A stretch of DNA of 10,048 nt, taken from Acidobacteriaceae bacterium. Lineage in GTDB: Bacteria > Acidobacteriota > Terriglobia > Terriglobales > Acidobacteriaceae. Below are positions 1-6,166 of this stretch, one piece after another. Position numbers and translations under genes: made by a program. The notes below the pieces were generated by a model. It had not been told where the DNA came from, searched no databases, and worked only from the letters and a program-made list of their open reading frames with translations. The DNA is taken from the NCBI GenBank assembly GCA_027364815.1, contig DAHXOQ010000087.1:1-10048 (forward strand), read 5' to 3'. The first letter of the stretch is position 1. Each line of letters begins with the position of its first letter.

Positions 1-1267
1 CTACATCACCGGCGTCAACCGCAACCAGCTTTTCCATAACAATGGAGATGGCACCTTTACCGATGTGACCGAGAAGGCGGGAGTCGGCGGAATCGTCCCC
101 AAACTTGGTAAGGCTTGGTCTGTAGCAGCGGGATGGTTCGATTACAACAACGACGGCTACCTCGATCTCCTCGTCGTCAACTACCTCAACTACGACATCA
201 AGTCCGCGATGCACTGCTCCAAGGCCGACCTGCCCGCATACTGCACGCCCAACGAATTCCAGGGAACCCAAAACATCCTCTACCGCAACAACGGCGACGG
301 CACTTTCACTGACGTCTCAAAACAATCCCATATCGCCGACTACATCGGCAAAGGAATGGGCCTCGCCTTCGCAGACTACGACAACTCGGGCTTCACAAGC
401 GTCTTCATCTCCAATGACACCTACCAGAATTTCCTCCTCCACAACAATGGCGACGGCACCTTCACTGACGCCGCCATGCTGGCTGGAGTTCAATACAACG
501 GCAATGGAAAAAATATGGCTGGCATGGGCGCAGATTTTCGCGACGTCGACAACGACGGACTGCCCGACATTTTTCAAACCGCCATGTTCGGTGACAGCTT
601 CCCGCTCTATCACAATCTTGGCAAGGGCCAATTCGCTGATGTCTCGGCGACTTCTGGTTTGATCCGCTATACCAGCCGCTTCACCGCTTGGGGCGTTGGC
701 ATCTTCGACTTCGACAACGACGGCTGGAAAGATCTCTTCACCGCAGATTGCTCCATCCTCGACAACGAAATGGAAATCGACCACCATCCTTACCCCCTCC
801 CCAACGGCCTCTACCGCAACAAGGGCAATCTCAAATTTGAAGACGTCAGCGCCAAGGTCGGTCCCGATTACGCCCTCCCGATGGCTCATCGCGGCGCGGC
901 CTTCGGGTCTTTATTGAATGATGGAAAAATTGACATCGTCATCAACGTCATCAATGGCCAGCCGCAGATTCTCAAGAACCGCGCCACGAATAACAACCAC
1001 TGGATTCTCTTGAATCTCATTGGCACCAAATCCAACCGCGACGGTCTCGGCACCCGCGTCAAAATCACCACTGCCAACGGCGTCCAGTACAACCAGGCCA
1101 CCACCACCGTAGGTTACAGCTCATCAAGCGACAAGCGCGTGCACTTCGGCCTTGGGACAGCCGCAATAATCGACAAAATTGAACTCTCATGGCCCAGCGG
1201 AATCAAGCAAACTTTAATTAATATAAAAGCTGATCAAGTACTTACCATCACCGAACACGCACAATAA
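1..1267 (+). CDS. CRTAC1-family FG-GAP/VCBS repeat protein with C-terminal ASPIC/UnbV domain (5'-partial)
   Basis: Only the C-terminal 421 residues are present; the frame is open from base 2 to the TAA at 1265-1267, so the start and any signal peptide lie to the left. Seen: FG-GAP/VCBS-type acidic loops at visible residues 47-55 (DYNNDGYLD), 125-133 (DYDNSGFTS), 181-189 (DVDNDGLPD), 236-244 (DFDNDGWKD) and 303-311, spaced by the linker motif NNGDGTFTDV (visible residues 13-22, 96-105 and, ending in DA, 148-157). Residues about 345-400 form an ASPIC/UnbV domain with HFGLG (381-385) and WPSG (397-400). Known of the family: FG-GAP repeats fold into beta-propeller blades whose DxDxDG loops bind calcium, and members are usually secreted. 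The exact role of bacterial CRTAC1 proteins is not established. The second loop has lost the DG pair (DNSG), so that blade may not bind metal. A GTG at 65 is internal and not the start. The gene runs convergently towards the cassette on the other strand, which encodes a second CRTAC1 protein. Confidence 0.93.
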   Translation, partial: YITGVNRNQLFHNNGDGTFTDVTEKAGVGGIVPKLGKAWSVAAGWFDYNNDGYLDLLVVNYLNYDIKSAMHCSKADLPAYCTPNEFQGTQNILYRNNGDGTFTDVSKQSHIADYIGKGMGLAFADYDNSGFTSVFISNDTYQNFLLHNNGDGTFTDAAMLAGVQYNGNGKNMAGMGADFRDVDNDGLPDIFQTAMFGDSFPLYHNLGKGQFADVSATSGLIRYTSRFTAWGVGIFDFDNDGWKDLFTADCSILDNEMEIDHHPYPLPNGLYRNKGNLKFEDVSAKVGPDYALPMAHRGAAFGSLLNDGKIDIVINVINGQPQILKNRATNNNHWILLNLIGTKSNRDGLGTRVKITTANGVQYNQATTTVGYSSSSDKRVHFGLGTAAIIDKIELSWPSGIKQTLINIKADQVLTITEHAQ

Positions 1268-1283
1268 ATTGACCCGTCAATTT
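1266..1283 (+). terminator. Possible weak terminator dyad at the end of the partial CRTAC1 gene
   Basis: A perfect 8-bp inverted repeat, AAATTGAC (1266-1273) and GTCAATTT (1276-1283), is separated by CC and overlaps the last bases of the TAA stop codon. With the inner pair open it gives a 7-bp stem and a CCCG tetraloop. The stem is AT-rich and only three T residues close it, so intrinsic termination would be weak. Its position exactly at the end of the gene, facing a convergent gene, is the main argument for function. Confidence 0.35.
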
Positions 1284-1307
1284 CACGCTACCTCTTCGGC
1301 TGCCCCC

Positions 1308-1337
1308 GGTCTCGATTTTGAGACCATGGATTCCATG
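1308..1337. repeat. Two abutting small dyads in the convergent gap
   Basis: GGTCTC (1308-1313) and GAGACC (1320-1325) form a perfect 6-bp stem around the loop GATTTT. The next bases hold CATGG (1325-1329) and CCATG (1333-1337), a 5-bp stem around ATT. The two stems share base 1325 and so exclude each other. They lie just downstream of the 552-residue TPR gene on the - strand and could add a bidirectional barrier to transcription, but neither is followed by a clear T-run. Function is inferred only from the position between convergent genes. Confidence 0.25.
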
Positions 1338-1364
1338 CGCTTCGCTCTCCCATTCTCAACCCAA

Positions 1365-3023
1365 TTACTTTTTCACCCCACCCACTCTATCCGCCAACTC
1401 ATCCTCATGATTCGCCCTCAACAGCGCATTCAACTCATCCAGTGCCTGTTGATCACCCTTCGCATACACCACAATCATCTCCGCCGTCAGCTTCGCATTC
1501 TTCGCATCGTCCGTTCTAAACTGCGCATCGCAAAGCTCCAGCAACAACGCCAGCGTCCGCGTATGCGACTTCGTCAGCAACTCCGCCGCCTCGCTCCACT
1601 TCTGCTGCTTGTACCGCACCGCTCCCAACTCCGCCAGCGCATTCAAATAATTCGGATCATTCGCCAACTCGGCCTTGAATTCCTTTTCCGCAACGTCCAG
1701 CTTCCCCTGCTGCAACTCATATATTCCAATGTAAGTATGCGCACCACGAATCTTCGGCTCAAGATCCAGCGCTTTGCGCAGATTCCGCAACCCGTTCTCC
1801 CGCTCGCCTAGATACATGTAGATTGCGCCCACAATAAAATTCGCATGTCCCGGTGTGCCGGTAAATCCCTTCACCTTCTCCTGGACCAGTGAAAGCGCCG
1901 CCGATTCCTTCTTCGCCTTTAGCAGCCCTTTGGCTTCGTCCCAGATTGCGCGATCCTCCTCCGTTCCCAACATCGTCGTCTCAAATGATGTCGACTCTAC
2001 CAACTTGTGATGGATGTCTGCTTCATATTGTGACTTTGTTTGATTGCCCAAAAACGCATATGAACGTGACAAATAATAATGAGCCAGCGCTACCGATGGA
2101 TCCTTCTGCAGCAAATCATGCAGCACATCGATCGCTGCCTGGTAATGCTTCAACTCCAACTCGCAATGGCCAATGCCAAGTTGCGCCGTTTCATCACCAC
2201 TGTTGATCGCAAGTAATTTCTCGTAGGTCGCCTTTGCCTCCGCCCACTCGGCCAACTTCTCTTGAACGGCCGCCAGCAGCGCAAGCGCTACAGCATCATT
2301 TGCATGCAGCTGAACCGCGCTCTGCGCAAATTTCTCCGCATCCTCAAGATTCATCGCGTTCAAGTTCGCCAGGCCAAGGTCATAATCTATGCGGTCCAGC
2401 GTCGGATCGGGCTTCTCGGCTTTCTCCAGCCACGTCAATCCCGCCGCGCCATCTCCGCTGCTCAAAAGCAACTCGCCATACTTCTGCCACACATGCGCAT
2501 CATCCGGCTTCAACTGCACGCACTCTTTAATCGCCTTCAACGCCGCATCATTGTGCCCTGCCAGGTGATACGCCTGCGCTAAATAAAAATATCCATCCCC
2601 ATCTTTCGGCTCCAGCTTCAAGTAATGCGTCAGCAACTGTATTGCTTCCGCGCGATCGCCCTTGATCAACTGGTAAACAACCCCCTTGTATAGCAAATCT
2701 TCATCATTCGGATCCTGCTTCAACGCCTGCGAGTAGCTCACATTTGCCTCATCGCCTCGGTGCGCGCTCTCCAGCAGCATCCCCTTCAACTTCAACGCCG
2801 GCGCATAATTCGGATGCGTGCGCAAAATTTCGTTCACCGCCTCATACGCCTGCTTCGGCTGCCCATGCTGGGCCAGGTTCAACGCCTCATGCAACGCGCG
2901 GGATAGTTCGACCGCCGCAGGACTCGCCACCTTCTGCGCAAGACAAACACCCGTCGTGAAGCAGCATGAAACCAGAGCCGCCGCTGTCAATCTCATCACA
3001 CCGGACATTTTGAATCTGCGCAT
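1365..3023 (-). CDS. Exported tetratricopeptide repeat (TPR) protein, 552 aa
   Basis: Third gene of the - strand cassette. Seen: a basic start followed by a hydrophobic stretch to about residue 29 (ending CLAQ), consistent with Sec export. LVSC at 17-20 also fits a lipobox, so it may be a lipoprotein. Degenerate 34-residue helical pairs run from about 42 to 325 and again from about 390 to 490, with TPR-type landmarks such as NYAPALKLKG, DGYFYLAQAYHLAG and NYLNALAELGAVRYKQQ. A more divergent stretch (about 330-390) separates the two TPR blocks. Known of the family: TPR solenoids are protein-binding scaffolds without catalytic activity. The ATG at 3021-3023 is supported by an AGGAG site 4 nt upstream that overlaps the TAG stop of the CRTAC1 gene before it, implying coupled translation. 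The partner is most simply one of the other cassette proteins (inference). I recognise no more specific family. Confidence 0.92.
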   Translation of the reverse strand: MRRFKMSGVMRLTAAALVSCCFTTGVCLAQKVASPAAVELSRALHEALNLAQHGQPKQAYEAVNEILRTHPNYAPALKLKGMLLESAHRGDEANVSYSQALKQDPNDEDLLYKGVVYQLIKGDRAEAIQLLTHYLKLEPKDGDGYFYLAQAYHLAGHNDAALKAIKECVQLKPDDAHVWQKYGELLLSSGDGAAGLTWLEKAEKPDPTLDRIDYDLGLANLNAMNLEDAEKFAQSAVQLHANDAVALALLAAVQEKLAEWAEAKATYEKLLAINSGDETAQLGIGHCELELKHYQAAIDVLHDLLQKDPSVALAHYYLSRSYAFLGNQTKSQYEADIHHKLVESTSFETTMLGTEEDRAIWDEAKGLLKAKKESAALSLVQEKVKGFTGTPGHANFIVGAIYMYLGERENGLRNLRKALDLEPKIRGAHTYIGIYELQQGKLDVAEKEFKAELANDPNYLNALAELGAVRYKQQKWSEAAELLTKSHTRTLALLLELCDAQFRTDDAKNAKLTAEMIVVYAKGDQQALDELNALLRANHEDELADRVGGVKK

Positions 3024-3027
3024 CCAA

Positions 3028-3032
3028 CTCCT
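3028..3032 (-). promoter_or_regulatory. Ribosome binding site AGGAG overlapping the upstream stop codon
   Basis: On the - strand the sequence reads TAGGAG, then TTGG, then ATG. The AGGAG Shine-Dalgarno core shares two bases with the TAG stop (3031-3033) of the CRTAC1 gene. It sits 4 nt before the TPR start, so ribosomes ending on one gene are placed to restart on the next. Confidence 0.7.
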
Positions 3033-4830
3033 ACTTCTTCACCACACTCTTCGGGCGTATCTCTGCAAATGGCACTACGCCTTTGCCCTCAAGCACTGAA
3101 TAACTTTGATCCGCCTTGAGCGGCCCCAAATTATCCACCTTCCCATTCGGCCAAATCACTTCCACTTTATCCGCGTGATCCGCCGTCCCCAGCCCGAAGT
3201 GCAATCGCAAATCATGTTGCGACAAATAGCTACCGCCGCTGTGCACTTCATTCAGTTGCGCCACCCCGCCAATCGTCACTCTCACGCGCGCATTCAACGC
3301 CAGCCGGTTCGATTCAACTCCCTGCAACTCAAAACTCATCCAGTGATTCTTGATTCCACGAGTCCGCAATATCATCGGCCCGCCGACCAGATTCTCCACT
3401 ACGATGCACAAGGAACCATCATTGAAGAGATCTCCTACGGCTGCCCCTCGACTCACCTGCAGTTCCTGCATCGCTGGTCCCACCTGCTTGCTCACATCGC
3501 TGAAGGTTCCATCATGATTGTTCAGGAAAATAAACTTCGGTTCCTTGTACTTGTCCCCCGCGCTGTCATTCTCCACTTGCGGGTAGACGTGGCCATTCAC
3601 CACAAACAAATCGTTCCAGCCGTCATTGTCGAAATCAAAAAATCCGTCACCCCAGCCCACATATGGATTTGTCGCCTTGGTGATCCCGGCCACGTCGGAA
3701 ATATCAGAGAAGTTCATATCGCCATCGTTCTGATAGAGCGCCATATATTGGTCGCTGAAATGGCTGATCGCAATCGACATTCTGCCCGAGTGCATAAAGT
3801 CGCCAACCGCAAGACCCATGTTCGCCTGGAACGAACCATTTTGATCGGCGGCCACACCCGACATCAATGCAATATCTGTGAAATGGCCGTTGCCATCATT
3901 TTGATAAAGATAATTCGGCTCACCGTCATTGGCCACAAACAAGTCAAGAGGGCCCTTGTTGTCAAAGTCTTCCCATATGGCAGTCAGTCCAAATAAGCGC
4001 TGTGGGTCATCCACGCCCGCTTGTTTCGATACGTCTGTAAATGTTCCATCATGATTATTGTGGTAAAGATTATCCGGCAAACCCTTCAATCCAGCCGGTC
4101 CGCACTGCACATCAATGCCACGAAATTTACACGTCTTGCTGGAACCGAATTTAGGCATGTCAACAAGATTCAAATCCACATAATGCGATACGAAAAGATC
4201 GGCCCAGCCATCCTTGTCATAATCGCCAAAGGTTGCTCCGGCAGCCCATGTTGTATCTCCGCCAAGTCCCGCAGCCTTGGTCACATCCGTAAACGTACCG
4301 TCGCCATTATTGCGATAGAGAACCACGCCATTGAAGCAGGTCACCAGCAAATCTGGCCATCCATCATTGTTGTAATCGCCGACTGTTGCGCCATTCGCCC
4401 AGCAGGGTGTTCCCACGCCCGCCTTTTCAGTCACATCAGTAAAAGTGCCGTCGTGATTGTTGTGATAGAGCGCGCTCTTGGCCTTCTGCCCCTGCAATGC
4501 CTCTTCAACAGTGAGCGACCCGGTAAAAAAAATATCCGGCCAGCCGTCTCGGTCATAGTCAATCAACGCAACGCCGCCGCTCATCGACTCGATGATGTAC
4601 TTTGCATCGGGCGCGGAGTGATGCTCAAAATGTATGCCCGTTGATGCAGTTATATCCTCTAGTCTCAGATCCGTCTTCACCGGAGGCCGCTTGGGCAGCT
4701 TGTCCTCCTGCACATGGTAGACCGACCGTCCCATACCGGAATCCTGCGCGCTCACCATTACCGGCGTGCATGCAAAGATTGCAACAACTGCCACCATAAT
4801 GCTGAGGGCCCTGCTACTTTTGTGGCGCAT
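3031..4830 (-). CDS. CRTAC1-family FG-GAP/VCBS repeat protein with ASPIC/UnbV domain, about 599 aa
   Basis: Middle gene of the cassette. Seen, counting from the ATG at 4830: a signal peptide of about 28 residues (RHKSSR n-region, hydrophobic core, cleavage likely after VSA before QDS). Then FG-GAP/VCBS acidic loops at about 91-99 (DYDRDGWPD), 152-160 (DYNNDGWPD), 203-211 (DYDKDGWAD), 288-296 (DFDNKGPLD), 399-407 (DFDNDGWND) and a weaker one at 467-475, with a degenerate blade near 344-352 (DFMHSGRMS). The linker motif NNHDGTFTDV or a variant recurs six times. The ASPIC/UnbV domain spans about 510-565, with GGSYLSQ, HFGLG (544-548) and WPNG (560-563). Known of the family: calcium-loop beta-propeller, normally secreted. 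An ATG at 4845 would add five residues but has poor ribosome-binding context. The 4830 ATG has AAGG 8 nt upstream (4839-4842) and GAGG 3 nt upstream, so I prefer it. It overlaps the preceding TPR gene by 17 nt. It is a homologue of the convergent CRTAC1 gene at the left edge. The ligand is unknown. Confidence 0.93.
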   Translation of the reverse strand: MRHKSSRALSIMVAVVAIFACTPVMVSAQDSGMGRSVYHVQEDKLPKRPPVKTDLRLEDITASTGIHFEHHSAPDAKYIIESMSGGVALIDYDRDGWPDIFFTGSLTVEEALQGQKAKSALYHNNHDGTFTDVTEKAGVGTPCWANGATVGDYNNDGWPDLLVTCFNGVVLYRNNGDGTFTDVTKAAGLGGDTTWAAGATFGDYDKDGWADLFVSHYVDLNLVDMPKFGSSKTCKFRGIDVQCGPAGLKGLPDNLYHNNHDGTFTDVSKQAGVDDPQRLFGLTAIWEDFDNKGPLDLFVANDGEPNYLYQNDGNGHFTDIALMSGVAADQNGSFQANMGLAVGDFMHSGRMSIAISHFSDQYMALYQNDGDMNFSDISDVAGITKATNPYVGWGDGFFDFDNDGWNDLFVVNGHVYPQVENDSAGDKYKEPKFIFLNNHDGTFSDVSKQVGPAMQELQVSRGAAVGDLFNDGSLCIVVENLVGGPMILRTRGIKNHWMSFELQGVESNRLALNARVRVTIGGVAQLNEVHSGGSYLSQHDLRLHFGLGTADHADKVEVIWPNGKVDNLGPLKADQSYSVLEGKGVVPFAEIRPKSVVKK

Positions 4831-6064
4831 CAGCCTCGCCTTCATCCATACCGTTTTTGTGCAGCCTGAGATTTCGGTAAATTGTGCGCAGCTTCTCCTT
4901 CATCGCCTTGTATTTCTGATACTCAACAATTTCCCGCTTGGCATCTTCTGGTCTGCCCAACTGCCGGTAGACTGTGCTCAATCTGAAGTGCGCAATGTCG
5001 TACGTCGGATCGCGTTGAATCACGCCCTCCAGCAACACCGCCGCTTTCGCCGGCTGCTTCATCGCCACCAGCGCCTTCGCCAAGCCCAGATTAGCCAACG
5101 GCTCGTTGGGCCGCAATGCAACTGCACGCGAGTAATCTTCAAATGACGCCTGCAAATTGCCGTGATCCGCTTCAATCTCGCCTAAGCGGCACTCCGCAAG
5201 CTCGTCGTTGGGATTCTGCTCCAGCGCCAGACGGTACTCCTTCTCCGCCTCTGCCTTGTTGCCGCCTTCAAGTGAGCTGTTCAACGCATCGGCCAGTTCC
5301 AGGTGAATCCCCGGAAAATTCGGATTGATCTTCATCGCCTCGCGTAGATGCGTAATTCCCGTCACCCGATCTCCGTAGCGCAGCGACTCATGAGCCATCA
5401 CCACATGCATCTCGGCTGAATCTGGATTCACTAATGAAAGACTGATCATTGCCTCACCCGCAAGATCCGTATAAATCTGATAGGCCGAATAAATCAGGCC
5501 CAGATCCGTCGGATTCTTCTCTCGCAGAGCATCAATGATCACTACCGCTTTTGATGAATCATTGTTCACCGCATATATATTCAACAACGCCTCGCCCGCT
5601 GCCCGCTGCAACTTCGGATCTTCAATGTGCGGAAAGGATGCTTCCAAATCCTTTTGCGCATTCGCCACATCACCCAGCCGCTGCTCGCAAAATCCCAACA
5701 GCACCATCTGATGCCAAAGCTCCGGCTTCATCTCCGTTGCTCGACGCAACTCGGGCACTGCTTGCGTGCAATCATTCTTGAAATAAAAGAGCACTCCAAG
5801 GTTCCCATGAACTTCCACATCATCCGGCGTCAATTCGGCAAGCGCCTGTAACTCGGGAATCGCGAGTTCCGGCTCCTTGCGCATCAGGTAACGCTGTGCC
5901 TTCGCACGATGCTCAGCAATCTGTTGCTCCTTCGTCGGAGTTGTCTGAGCAGCCTGGGCCTGACTTGCAGGTGCATGTGAGGTACTCGCTTGCGATAAAA
6001 GCAGGGATATCCCCTGAAAATACACCAGGAATGCAACAGCGAAAAGAATGTGGCTTTTCTTCAT
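4814..6064 (-). CDS. Exported tetratricopeptide repeat (TPR) protein, 416 aa
   Basis: First gene of the cassette. Seen: an N-terminal signal sequence (MKKSHILFAVAFLVYF, about 1-25), then a low-complexity Ala/Gln/Ser/Thr linker (about 26-45). TPR helical pairs run from about 50 to 385, with recognisable units at 84-112 (VHGNLGVLFYFKN), 252-285, 288-317 (AECRLGEIEADHGN), 322-351 and 356-385 (AHFRLSTVYRQLGRPEDAK). The middle section (about 145-215) is more divergent. The C-terminal tail is charged and rich in Lys/Arg, then Asp/Glu. Role inferred from the family: a periplasmic or surface protein-binding scaffold. The ATG at 6062-6064 is preceded by only a weak GGGG site, with a TAAAAT box immediately before that, so a very short leader is possible. 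Its 3' end overlaps the CRTAC1 start, which supports cotranscription. It shares the TPR fold with the 552-residue cassette protein, but I see no close similarity beyond that. Confidence 0.92.
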   Translation of the reverse strand: MKKSHILFAVAFLVYFQGISLLLSQASTSHAPASQAQAAQTTPTKEQQIAEHRAKAQRYLMRKEPELAIPELQALAELTPDDVEVHGNLGVLFYFKNDCTQAVPELRRATEMKPELWHQMVLLGFCEQRLGDVANAQKDLEASFPHIEDPKLQRAAGEALLNIYAVNNDSSKAVVIIDALREKNPTDLGLIYSAYQIYTDLAGEAMISLSLVNPDSAEMHVVMAHESLRYGDRVTGITHLREAMKINPNFPGIHLELADALNSSLEGGNKAEAEKEYRLALEQNPNDELAECRLGEIEADHGNLQASFEDYSRAVALRPNEPLANLGLAKALVAMKQPAKAAVLLEGVIQRDPTYDIAHFRLSTVYRQLGRPEDAKREIVEYQKYKAMKEKLRTIYRNLRLHKNGMDEGEADAPQK

Positions 6065-6073
6065 ATTGACCCC

Positions 6074-6079
6074 ATTTTA
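6074..6079 (-). promoter_or_regulatory. Candidate -10 box (TAAAAT) for the TPR-CRTAC1-TPR cassette
   Basis: TAAAAT matches five of six bases of the sigma70 -10 consensus and ends 9 nt before the ATG of the 416-residue TPR gene. Initiation about 7 nt downstream would leave a leader of only 2-3 nt, making the message almost leaderless. The matching -35 region is poor (TGAAGA-like). A promoter is expected here because a strong terminator lies just upstream, but this assignment is weak. Confidence 0.25.
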
Positions 6080-6115
6080 TTACAGCGTCCAGTGCTTTCT
6101 TCACACTCACAGAAA

Positions 6116-6144
6116 GAAGAGGCGGCCCGATGGGCCGCCTCTTC
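6116..6144 (-). terminator. Strong rho-independent terminator of the TonB-dependent transporter gene
   Basis: A perfect 13-bp inverted repeat (GAAGAGGCGGCCC at 6116-6128, GGGCCGCCTCTTC at 6132-6144) surrounds a 3-nt loop. On the - strand the GC-rich core is followed by CTTCTTTCTGTG, a broken pyrimidine/U tract typical of intrinsic terminators. It begins 22 nt past the stop codon of the transporter gene and sits 51 nt before the first cassette gene. It should therefore end most transporter transcripts before the cassette. The + strand side has no T-run and no gene arrives from that side. Confidence 0.8.
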
Positions 6145-6166
6145 AAGTCGGTCAATTGCAACCGGG

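Noticed and set aside
65..67. GTG at 65 as the start of the left-hand CRTAC1 gene
   Set aside because: The frame is open from base 2, and the residues before the GTG (QLFHNNGDGTFTD) are an intact blade linker of the same protein.
3106..3996. A 296-codon + strand frame opposite the CRTAC1 gene
   Set aside because: It lies wholly antisense to a gene with clear domains. It is rich in Ile/His/Arg as expected of the complement of repeated Asp/Asn/Gly codons, and has no family resemblance.
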